Assembly (NCBI RefSeq): GCF_963966145.1
Contig: NC_091047.1
Location: 27,962,001 to 28,026,000 of the forward strand
Direction: 5' to 3'
DNA length: 64,000 nucleotides
From: Tenebrio molitor
Lineage: Eukaryota; Arthropoda; Insecta; Coleoptera; Tenebrionidae
Shown here piece after piece: positions 54,669 to 64,000 of this stretch (position 1 is the stretch's first letter; the number at the start of each line of letters is the position of its first letter). Below the pieces are notes generated by a model that saw only the letters and a list, made by a program, of their open reading frames with translations, did no database searches and was not told the DNA's origin. Position numbers and translations under genes: made by a program.

Positions 54669-57600
54669 ATGACTGAATTTGTTGCAGATCGAGAAAGGTT
54701 CCAATCGAGCAGCAGCACTGACGAAAATGAGTCCGGATCCGAACAGGAGGACCACCATCAGCTCATGCAGATCGCCAACCTGACCAATCTGTCGGTGGAG
54801 CCGACGAGGAAACGCAGGGGCAATCTGCCGAAGCACTCGGTCAAGATACTGAAGAGGTGGCTGTACGAGCACAGGTATGTCAGCTAGAGTTGAGGGTGTT
54901 GCGCGCAGGTGGAGGAAACGGCGACAACAACTGTTCAGTCTGAAGGCTGGACACTTTGGTCATGTAAAGATTTGCATTTATTGAAATGGAATTTCATTAA
55001 TAGTTGTTTTGGTGTTTTCAGTATTAAAAATGTCATCAGCCTGATAGATAATCATAAATAATACATAATAACAAATTCAGAGATGTTTTAAAATTGAACC
55101 AGTTTTTAAAATGTAAAGTGCGTGCAGTCGTCATTTCTATAGAAACTTTCAATAAATCACTATTTATAATTTTGAAAAAATATTAGATTTTAATGTTGGA
55201 TCATATTAAAAAAAAGAAAAACAATTTTAAGATTAAAATAACATTCGGTCGTGAGAATCTTAATTTTTAAACTTCCTAGAAGTGTTAAATCAAAGTGAAT
55301 TAAAGAAAATGATATATTCGTAAATCGTAAAATTATAAATAACTAATTTGTTGGCGACTTATCAGTTTTTAATGAAGCGAAGATTACAATGGTTAATGAA
55401 AACGAATGAATAAACGATCACGTCATTTAAAAATATTCATTTCCACAGACTTGTTGAAGAGTTTTTATTATTGTAATCGTCATTTTATTCATCGATTGTT
55501 CAATTTTTTAACGATGAGATAGTTTCCAGATGTGATAAATTGGGTTTCGATTATGATTGATTTATTTGACACAATGTTGTGATTTTAAATCACTAGTTTA
55601 AAATTTCATCTTTTTAATTATTTTTTTATCTTTCAAATATTAAATTGTTCGTGAACGTTTTAGATAATTGTTTATGTTTTCTTTAAAGATAAAAAAGTCG
55701 AAATTTGTATGTAAACAATAGTTTACACGTAATCTTGTGGCACTGTTTTCAACGCCGCTATTTTTATGAGTTGCCACCAAAAGAGGCAGAGGTAGAGCTA
55801 AAGTCAAAGTCTAGTGTATAGAAATCACTGCTAAGTTCGTTTCATTACAGCTTAAGTAGGGACGGAGAAAATGTTGAAACAGATTCTGGAGAGAGGGATT
55901 GTGATGCGAAATTAGCAAATGTATTTATTTTGGTAGTGCTGATTAGCATGGCATGGGAGAGAATGAGGCGCAAGAAACGAGAAAAAGAAAATACAAATTC
56001 AAGTGAGAAAAACGATAAAACTTAAAAAAAAAGAAAAAGGAAAAACAAAGGGGGGGGGGGGGTGTGGAACAATAAACAAAAAGAAAGTGCTATGTTATTT
56101 AAATGGCAAGAGCAATCAGTAAAAACGAGAAACTGTTCAAGAATAAGAACTGATAAACAAAATAATTTGAATTCGGTGAGAAGGAATAAAAATGTGACGG
56201 TGGTTTAAATTCACTGTTAAAGTAAAGAAAATATATGATGTGTTGGTATTGGCGAGAGAAGATAAGAATAAATGCGGAAAAGATGGAAAGCATGTTGTAG
56301 AAGTGTTCAAAAGAAAGAATAAGGTATTGTGTAGAATAAATAGGAAAAAAGAGAAGAGGTAAAAAATGTATGTATGCAATGCAAGAATTGTGAAAATGCA
56401 ATACAAAATGGTAGGAAAGAAATGAAATTCCGGAATATTAGAGAAGAAATAAATAGAATAACATTGGGACTAATTTCCGTAATAAAATTAAGATTTAGTT
56501 TAAACCACGTTACACAGATTTAAAAATAATGTTTATAATCATAAGATAGATAAGAAATATAAGATTAAAATTGTAGATTTTTCACGTAAAATAAGACATT
56601 CAATGTAGAAGCTCTAAATCACAGCGGTACAACGCTTAACTAGACTACCAAGATTATCTATAGTTAAATTATACCGTCCACTTGTTTTTTGTGGGGGTTA
56701 AATCAACACACTGAAGGCCAACCAATTATTATTTTCTTTCAAATACGTTTTAATAGATGTAGATAAATGTTTTCGATCACAATCTGAGAGACGTCGTATT
56801 AAATTGCTCCACAAATTACAAAATATCCTTGTACAGAAACCGATAACTTGAATTTGTCAAAGTAGACCCATATAACACACCAAAAAACATTGGTTAATAA
56901 TTATGATCAGATAAAAGTAATAGTAAATTTCGTCCATTGCAGGAGAGCATTTTTAGAAAAATGGAAATACAATCTTCACAAATTTATTGTTTCTTGACGA
57001 GATTGATGATCGTTTTTAAATAATAAAAAATGTGATAATTCAGAAGAAAATGTGTTTTAAAAGTGAAACGTATAAAATGGAGCATAAGAAGAAGAAAGAA
57101 ATGATTGTGGAATTGAAACAGAATATTTTCTAGAGTGTTTCCAGATCACGGGAGGGCAAGAATTTAATGTTTACCGATTCATCACGATGAATTCGCAAAG
57201 TTGCGACCAGTTGTTATCGATCACTTAGAGTTGTCTTGTGACCGACCCTCTCATTTATTGGACTGACGCCCTCGAAATATGACGATGATAAATGGACATT
57301 TTAATTAAAAACTCGCTTCATCAAAAAATTATTATGCATTCAGAGCAGACGTACATTTTCAGCTTGTTTGTGTGTCCGAGTAGTTGCACAATTTAGGACG
57401 TTTCGTAACGGCGAATTTCTCTTTCAGATACAACGCTTATCCGAGCGACGCCGAGAAGATGACCCTGTCCCAAGAGGCGAACCTGACCGTCCTTCAGGTG
57501 TGCAATTGGTTCATAAACGCTCGCCGCAGGATCTTGCCGGAAATGATCCGGCGCGAAGGACACGACCCTCTCCACTACACCATCTCGCGAAGAGGCAAGA

Positions 57601-58208
57601 AGCTGACGAATTCCGGGTCGATGGGCGTGGACCAGTCGCGTGCCCAATGGGACGAGGAAATCGCCACGGTTGGCGGCAAACGCATCAGGCTGGACCACGA
57701 CTACGACGACACGATGAATCTCATGTACCGGTCCGAAGAGGACAGTCCTACCGAATACGAGAGCTCGAGTCCCAGCGAAGAGGAGAAGTTCAATCCGTGG
57801 CAGACGGTGATCAGATACGGCGTCGCCAAAGACACCGCTTATCCAGTGAAAAGAGGGTAATTATCGATTTTACTTGTGCGTTTGATATTGTTTTTGTGAT
57901 TGTCGGAATGTCGACTAACGTTACGTGAACGTTGCAGATCTCCCGACGAAGGCCAGATCACGACGAACCAGTATTGGAACGCCCCCCACCCGCAGCTGTC
58001 GCATTTGCCGCAGCTGCCTCATCCTCTGTCGACACCGAAGGTACAAGTGATGCCGGCGCACCAAATAAATCCCCTCCACACGGAGGCGGACCCCCTCGGC
58101 ACCAACGACGAAGAGGACAAAGATAAGTTCAAATGTCTGTATCTGTTGGTCGAGACGGCCGTGGCGGTCCGACAGCGCGAGAAAGAGCAAGGAAACGTTC
58201 AAGTATAG
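54669..58208 (+). CDS. TGIF: TGIF-type TALE homeobox transcription factor (achintya/vismay homologue)
   Basis: Nuclear DNA-binding regulator. Exons are 54,669-54,874, 57,428-57,856 and 57,938-58,208 (906 nt, 301 aa), both introns GT-AG, of 2,553 and 81 bp. The N-terminal 45 residues are Ser/Glu-rich. The homeodomain covers about 47-108: RKRRGNLPKHSVKILKRWLY, the TALE three-residue insertion AYP at 72-74, and the recognition helix VCNWFINARRRILP with N99 and R101. The sequence after it (MIRREGHDPLHYTISRRGKK) is typical of TGIF rather than MEIS/PBX/IRX. The C-terminal part is acidic, then His/Pro/Leu-rich (PQLSHLPQLPHPLSTPK), ending in a conserved-looking KFKCLYLLVETAVAVRQRE. In Drosophila the two TGIF genes achi and vis act in spermatogenesis; a single gene is seen here. 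Poly(A) signals lie at about 58,863 and 59,551. Confidence 0.93.
54875..57427 (+). other. TGIF intron 1 (2.55 kb) with a purine-rich tract
   Basis: The intron splits codon Arg69 within the homeodomain. From about 55,855 to 56,420 the + strand is strikingly rich in A and G, and includes a 13-base G run at 56,050-56,062. The - strand frames of 89-100 codons at 56,099-56,406 are a by-product of this bias (Phe/Ser/Leu/Ile/Tyr only) and are not genes. Confidence 0.6.
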
Positions 58209-59640
58209 CCACGATTATCCGGCATTGTTTCACTTGTGCCTTGCTTAGTTTAGTTCGCGCAAATCTGATCAGTCTGTTTTATGGCAAAAAGTTTGAACAC
58301 TACAACGAAAGACTGGATGAACATTTAGCAGAAATGTGATATTTGTAATTTTAAACGATTTGCCAAAAGCGAGGTCTCCTTACAATTTGTGTTGCGAGTA
58401 TTGGCATCTTGAGGTTTGTGGTGAAACTTTTTGTTATAAGATTTCATATTTTACTTATAACTTTGTCTATTGTAGTTGTTTTTTTCCTTTAGTTTTAGTG
58501 TCTTTGGAGTGACATACTTTTAATAATTTTTCATTTCTATCAAGAGAGTGATATTAATGTGGTTTTTATTTGGATGTAACTTTCGTTTTTTGTAATACTA
58601 TCATTGGAAATCCATGTTGTTTTCTTTCGGACTTTCTACGACAACGGATTATCTCATTAAACTGTCGCTTAAATCAGGGTAGCATTAACAAACTTGTTCT
58701 GTGATAAATGAGTGGGAAAAGGAACAAATTTTCATCAGCTTCGGTTCGGGTTCATGACAAAACGATTAATTAATGTGCCATACAAGGATTTGATGGGATA
58801 ATCTGACACAAATGGAGTACTTAGAATTCGATCTGATCAATGTGTCATAAAAAGTAACGATTAATAAACATGTACAATTATATTTTTATGACAAATACAA
58901 CTATTAACAGCGTACCTGTTGTGGCATTTTTCCTCCAACAATTTATCTCGATTGATGTTTAAAAATTTGAAATTTTGATGGTACATTTTAAAGTGTATTC
59001 TACTAATAATAGTTTTCTAAGAAATTTTTATATACAGATGACATTGTACATTTTGTAAAATCAACTATCATGTTTAATATTGTTGATAAGATGTAGGTAG
59101 CATTTAGCTTACTTTTTTTTAAGTTCTCTTTAATTTATGAGGTACTCAGAAGTGAATTTTTGTAAATATCTCGATTTTGTACGACAAGTTACGTTTTATA
59201 ATTTTTCATGCATATTTCTTCTCAGTTCTCTACTCCACTCACCTCATCCGGCACAAATCGTATGGTGTTTATAGTAAATGCGAAAATTCTCCATGCGTAT
59301 ACTTCTGTAGACAACCATTTGCTCAACTATGACAAGTACAAAATCTTGTATATACTTAATAGATATAACCTAAGCAATACTGTAGAGGATAACAGATATT
59401 TTGTGTAGTGATTTTCTATTTTTACTATAAATTCAATCTTTCAGCCACAAGGGAGAAATATGTGTGAAATACTTCCACTGCCAGAATTACTATAAGTATA
59501 TTGAGGAATGGCTATTGTTTACCTCAAATCTTTGTATTTAGGTAGTGTTGTTAATAAATATGTTTGAAGCGCCACCATCATTTTATTTACGTGAATAAAC
59601 AACTCTACAACAGCGTTTTCCTGAAATATTAGTTACACTT
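58209..59640 (+). other. TGIF 3' UTR and downstream flank
   Basis: Long AT-rich 3' region with candidate poly(A) signals at 58,863 and 59,551. The frame at 59,208-59,408 is not recognised. Confidence 0.45.
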
Positions 59641-59719
59641 CACCGCCACCCTTTCTCCTTTACTATCGTTATGCATCACTGGGAGTCACCTGGGCAGTTG
59701 TAGCTTGGTTTATGCCGGT

Positions 59720-60600
59720 CTAGAAGGCACGTAGATGTCGGTAATGACGATTTCTTCAAAGAGTGGACACTGATTGTGTATTCTCCAGTCTTCGTCTGGG
59801 CAGTGTTTTACATCGCTTTTTTAACACTCGAGCCATTTGGGAACTCCACTTACGCAAACTACTTGGACTGATCAAGTAATCGCTCTCGTGTCGCCATATT
59901 GTTTGAAGATGGCCTCCACCTTATCATCGTTATTTGTCAATAATTGGTAACCCCTTGAGGAAGAGCTTGTTGGCCTCGCTTTCCACTGAATACTTGAAAC
60001 CTGACGGTCACTTGTTGTAGAGGTCGTTGCATCTCTATACATTTCATCACGTCCATCAACATTACGCACTATCGTTCAAACTTGTACCGCTCTTCTGCTA
60101 CGTACTGAAGCCAGTCGGTGCTAAAGTCGCTGCAATTCAACAGCGCCCTCTCGAACAGACTCTTCTTCAACTGATTGTTTCTCATAATGCGCGTACACTT
60201 CGCGACTCCTTGTTCTGAGAGATTTTTAAGATATTCTTTCATAAACATCTCACTTCCGGCATGTCGCTGTTTTTGGCCAAGATCCTTGCGCACCATTTAG
60301 TCATCTTGGTACTGCTTTCATCGTTCGTTGTCGAACGCTCTGTTAACATACTTGAGGTACGCCAACCAAAATTATGTCTTCTGATTGATTGCTAGATTTG
60401 GCAAACCTTACTCAAAACACTTCATCGCCTCAGATTCTTCCCTATCCAAGGGTTCCAAAATTCTCAGTCTTAGTATCCACAAGTCTTCACTCCAGGAACA
60501 GTTTCTCGAGGCACGGGACACGGGAGCTGACTTGAACCACCGTTTCTTCTAGTTTTGTGGCGTACGTAGGCTCAATAGTCGTCTACCCAGATCGTGTTTG
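59720..60600 (-). pseudogene. Unidentified protein-like region, frame-broken
   Basis: On the - strand two adjacent frames, 60,069-60,296 and 59,872-60,069, look protein-like. They read EMFMKEYLKNLSEQGVAKC and FERALLNCSDFSTDWLQYV, then SRGYQLLTNNDDKVEAIFKQ. GC content is higher than in the surroundings. Stops separate the parts, and flanking sequence (59,760-59,860 and 60,300-60,560) also translates into protein-like pieces in other frames. This fits a decayed gene or captured fragment. I do not recognise the family. Confidence 0.35.
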
Positions 60601-60852
60601 ATAGAAGAGTTTGAAAAAATAGAAAAGAGGAGACATCTTCATAAAAGGAGAAATAAGTAATCCAAAAGAAAAATGTTTCTATCTTGAACAGTACCTACCT
60701 ATTCAAGAAAAGAACATTTTAATTCGACCAATCAAAGCGTTTTAAGCCATCCAGGTGTATTTCCCGTAATTGTTGCTAGGTTGCATACCTTATTACGTTT
60801 TCAATAAACTGACCGACTATGAAACTTTTGAGAAACGTCGGTGTCAAATTTT

Positions 60853-61352
60853 CATTTATAATACCACGAGTAGTCAAAATTATGTCGACTATTCCATTCA
60901 CCTGTCATTTGTTAAAAATGGACCAATAAAAACACAATTTTACACATTTGTTACCATGGTTTCAAAAAATTGGACCAAATATTCCCACTCGTGGAAATTG
61001 TATCGGTAATCCCAGCGATAATTTTTAACAAATGAATGCAGCCTTGAGAATTGCTTCCAAATGGACTCACGTGTCTTTTTTGTGTTGTTGGAAACATTTT
61101 CTTCGATTTCTGCGTTAATTTCTTCTCCCGATTTGCTGCCAAATTGCCAAAGTTGGTTCATGGAATAGTCCTTCGAATCAACTCGTAGTCCAAATTATGT
61201 AGACTATTTTTCAAACTGGTTTCACTCATTCAATTGTGCTTGCGAATCTCACTCGTGCTGACGCACTCGTGGATTCATTCCCAAGCACAATTGATAATTC
61301 GTGACCAGTTTGAAAAATAATCGACATAAGACACCTCGTGGTATTATAAATG
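60853..61352. mobile_element. Inverted-repeat element with catttataataccacgag ends (500 bp)
   Basis: Left catttataataccacgag, then tatgtcgactatt; right aataatcgacataag, then ctcgtggtattataaatg, the imperfect inverse. A second inverted repeat lies inside at 61,207-61,310 (tttttcaaactggtttcact and caattgtgcttg against their complements). Confidence 0.65.
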
Positions 61353-61471
61353 ATTATTTCATTCATCATTATCTGAACCCTCCACCACCCGGCGGCACGG
61401 CAATTTTGCCGGAGTACATACACTATTACGGATATTACTATCAAGTAATAGTGCAGTGCTTATCAACATAA

Positions 61472-62115
61472 TTACCGGCGTCTCGCCTCCGCATTTTGAC
61501 TTTGTTGTGTATTATGTTGTGTGTTAATGTTAAGGAATTCCCTCACGATATGACATGAGTATAATAATATACCTTTTTGAATTTCAACTACCAATGTGTT
61601 CCCTAAATCCAGAATTTTTAAATTTTTAAAAAGAGATTGCGGTACTATTCCCGTTGCTGAAATTATAAGTGGTAAAATAGAATTTTTTTCTAAACTCCAA
61701 AGATTTCTCATAGCAACGGAGAGCTCTAAATATTAATTTTTGTGTTATATGTCTGTGTTATATTATGTGAATTTGGAACAGCTATATCTAAAAGATATGC
61801 TTGCTTTTGTTGTTTATTTAAAATAATAATGTCTGGTCTGTTATGCTTAATATGAATGTCAGTTAAAACTGTTCGATCAAAATATAATTTGTAATTATCA
61901 TTTTCCAAACAACTTTCTGGTTTATAAATATAATGTGGTTGTGTATCCTTTAATAAGTTGAATTTAACTGCTAAATTCATGTGTATAATTTTTGCGAATA
62001 TATCATGACGTTTTTTATATTCGCTTTGAGCCAAAACGGTGCAAGAAGAAATGATGTGTTCAATGGTTTCCCCTTCAGTTCCGCAAATAATAACTCTTGG
62101 TTTAAAATCAAACGA
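61472..62115 (-). pseudogene. 3' end of a retroelement polyprotein with restriction-like endonuclease signature
   Basis: The - strand encodes a zinc-knuckle-like ICGTEGETIEHIISSC (about 62,050-62,100). After it come LAQSEYKKRHDIFAKIIH and the stretch HNRPDIIILNKQQKQAYLLD followed by IAVP, resembling the PD...D core of the endonuclease found at the end of R2/R4/Dong-like site-specific retrotransposons and their insect relatives. A one-base frameshift near 61,730 shifts the rest (LELSVAMRNLWSL, IIPATG-like IISATGIVPQSL, and VREFLNI) into another frame. No reverse transcriptase is present next to it, so this is a 5'-truncated, inactive tail. Confidence 0.65.
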
Positions 62116-62169
62116 GATTTTTATTCCTTATGAGAATGGCATCTTTGACGCTTTGTGAGGAAACTTTTT

Positions 62170-62386
62170 TTTGGTACATCGTGCTGTAACATCCAGCAAA
62201 AGTCTGCCATCATTGATACGCTCCATATTCCTTTATATCAGCTGTCCATTTCTTTTATATCTTGGTGAAACCGTTCCCCTTATTCTTCGCTAATAGCACC
62301 AAGATTTTTAGGAAAAAGATTGCGAAAATAGGAAATGCACTTTCAAACTCATATTACATCCCAAGATGTGAACATTTTCCAACATG
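62170..62386 (-). pseudogene. Broken fragment of a conserved insect hypothetical protein
   Basis: The - strand gives VHILGCNMSLKVHFL in one frame. In another it gives PKNLGAISEE-stop-GERFHQD, then IKEMDS-stop-YKGIWSVSMMADFCWM. From memory this block (LG-MS-K-HFL ... GERFHQD ... MMADYCW) recurs in uncharacterised, often repeated insect ORFs thought to come from mobile elements. Two stops and a frameshift show it is dead. The assignment rests on recollection only. Confidence 0.5.
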
Positions 62387-62600
62387 ATTCTTACAATATT
62401 TTTATTTTTCACTTTAGTATAATTGCATGATAACTCCTAGGATACGAAATACGTAAACATGTCCATAACAACCGGGGCATAATAAGACGGCGTAATAAGA
62501 ATAACCGGGCGTAATGAATTCATAACGCCCTCATCAATTCATAATTGCAAAGATGCCATTTTTTTTTTTTAAGAACACGTAGTGATAAATAAAATCTTGT

Positions 62601-62722
62601 ATGCACCACGGCGTCACCGAATGATTACGCCCATCGAACGATATCCATCTCTCGGGCTAAAGCCCTCGAGCTGGATTCATCGTTTTCCGGGCGTAATCAT
62701 CGTTGTAACGCCCTTGGTGCAT
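62601..62722. mobile_element. Foldback (122 bp) with atgcaccacggcg ends
   Basis: atgcaccacggcgtcaccga, with gattacgccc, pairs with gggcgtaatcatcgttgtaa and cgcccttggtgcat. The centre is itself palindromic (cgggctaaagccctcgag). Confidence 0.7.
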
Positions 62723-63129
62723 AAATAGCTATTGTAGTCTTCATCTTTGTGATTTCCAAGCAAATTTTTCAATGACGTTCTTAGAATATTACAGTATCGA
62801 AATTTTGAATTATGTAATTCATTCATTCTAGGTGAAAATTCCAATTTTAAGAAAAAACGAATTGTGAAAAAACTAGCCGTGATAGCGCAAAACCAAAATT
62901 TATTTTAATCTGTTTGCCTCAGTATCTGGAATTAAACCGCATTAGTGAAATTTTAATAAGTTTCGTGTAATTGATAAAAAATATGTACTTAAGTATCAAA
63001 ATGTTAAATATCTGTTAAAGTACTGGCCACAAAAGCAAAGTCTGTCGGGAATATTTGTACTTTTTATACTTTTGAGGCATACATAATATGTATTATAATT
63101 AAGAAATCGCACTTAAAACTCCGGTACTA

Positions 63130-63400
63130 AATAGTAGTTTTTTGTTCGACACTGTCAGATTTTGAGAATTTTCTCCTTTGTGAATGGATTTTAATAAATG
63201 TCACAACTTGTCAAAACGAAACGGCAAGCTAATTTTAAAGATTTTAAAGGACTCGTCGAACAAACAAACATTGTATTCAACTCGTTCGTGTGTAAATTGG
63301 GCCTTTTTTGGCACTCGTGGACCTTTAAAACGCTCGTTTTACTCGCGTTTAAAAATGGCCCACTTGTGAGAAAAAATACCCAATACACACGAACTCATTA
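63130..63400. repeat. Copy of the dispersed family seen at 1-842 and inside 19,500-20,268
   Basis: ttgttcgacactgtcagatt followed by cttgtcaaaacgaaac and caactcgttcgtgtgtaaat matches the other two locations in order. The three overlapping frames of 61-67 codons here are repeat sequence. A short aaaat tandem run follows at 63,405-63,422. Confidence 0.75.
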
Positions 63401-63518
63401 AATAAAATAAAATAAAATAAAATCTGTTACATTATTGCAATATTTAAATCAACTTACAAGCTTGAAAGTTGATGTTTCTCGTAGGACTTCATTATGAAAT
63501 AGTTATTTATGTATTAAG

Positions 63519-63616
63519 GGCGTAATGTAGGCGTTTTTGGCTCGCGGAGTGAGATTAGAGCCCGAGGCGAAGCCAAGGGCTCTAACACGACAAGGGCCAA
63601 AAACGCCCTTTACGCC
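63519..63616. mobile_element. Foldback with ggcgtaatgtaggcgtttttggc arms (98 bp)
   Basis: The left arm (63,519-63,541) pairs with the right arm gccaaaaacgccctttacgc (63,596-63,616). The loop holds agagcccgaggcgaagcc and gggctct, again self-complementary. The paired frames of 86 and 96 codons over it are not genes. The rest to 64,000 shows nothing supported. Confidence 0.6.
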
Positions 63617-64000
63617 TGTCATACATACAACATTTTTTGCACGAGACACTGCTAATAACTTCCTAAATGAAAAAAGAAAATGCATTTGGCACGATACAAT
63701 AGCACCCGGGCTCCGTCTTGGAAGGCAGATCCTGTATATCCATAGTAATAAAACAATGGTTCTGTTATTTATAAATTTAAATGAAAACCACAATTAAAAC
63801 GTGAAAGTTTCAGTTCATTTGTGTAAATAACACAGCTTAATTATGTGACAAGACGAAGAAAATGATAGCTGCTGTACACCACCCGATGTGGCAGAAGCTG
63901 CAAATTCAGCAGCCTTGAACTTATTGCCTTTAATGTCAAGGAAAATTTATGAAAAGGCATACGGCCCTAGGGCTGAAAAGTGCTATTTTACGCCCGATAA

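Noticed and set aside
56099..56406. Two - strand frames rich in Phe, Ser, Tyr and Leu
   Set aside because: Produced by the purine bias of the + strand; no start context or homology.
57368..57928. 186-codon + frame and 101-codon - frame over TGIF exon 2
   Set aside because: Alternative frames of the homeodomain exon; the spliced frame carries the conserved homeodomain.
1..64000. CRISPR arrays, phage or bacterial operons
   Set aside because: No regularly spaced short repeats, no Shine-Dalgarno-linked gene strings; the genes are spliced and eukaryotic.

Overview
The window looks like a piece of an insect nuclear genome, most likely a beetle. It is AT-rich, its protein genes are split by many introns of about 46-58 bp, and it is full of small DNA-transposon remnants. 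Five conserved eukaryotic genes could be reconstructed exon by exon. No tRNA, rRNA, CRISPR or bacterial feature was seen. The species assignment is an inference from intron sizes and protein similarity recalled from memory; no search was run.

Layout. Positions 1-25,600 hold no intact gene that I can recognise. They carry foldback and TIR elements (miniature inverted-repeat transposable elements, MITEs), a decayed non-LTR retrotransposon (6.5-8.15 kb), a tandem duplication interrupted by a 529-bp element (14.1-15.07 kb), and a deleted Tc1-like transposon with a broken transposase start (22.6-23.1 kb). From 25.7 to 37.25 kb on the + strand lies the C-terminal two thirds or so of INO80D, a chromatin-remodelling subunit. 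Its introns are 51-56 bp except one of 9.9 kb, which is packed with foldback elements and includes a clear nested insertion. On the - strand, convergent with INO80D, is a complete STT3B (oligosaccharyltransferase catalytic subunit, 12 exons, 777 aa; 43,731 down to 38,817). Immediately upstream of it on the same strand is a complete PIG-K (GPI transamidase protease, 6 exons, about 340 aa; 45,210 down to 43,955). From 49.67 to 50.11 kb on the + strand is a one-exon CNBP coding region with six CCHC knuckles. From 54.67 to 58.21 kb on the + strand is a three-exon TGIF-type TALE homeobox gene. The right end (59.6-64 kb) is again mobile-element debris: a - strand retroelement tail with a restriction-like endonuclease signature, a decayed conserved insect ORF, and several foldbacks.

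How the genes relate. STT3B and PIG-K both act on nascent secretory proteins at the ER membrane (N-glycosylation and GPI-anchor attachment), and only about 220 bp separate the PIG-K stop from the STT3B start. INO80D, TGIF and CNBP are nuclear or RNA regulators with no evident link to that pair. I did not find an undescribed multi-gene system. The most informative signals are the nested and tandem transposon structures, which can be read with empty-site evidence inside the window, and the unusual splice junctions in PIG-K and INO80D.
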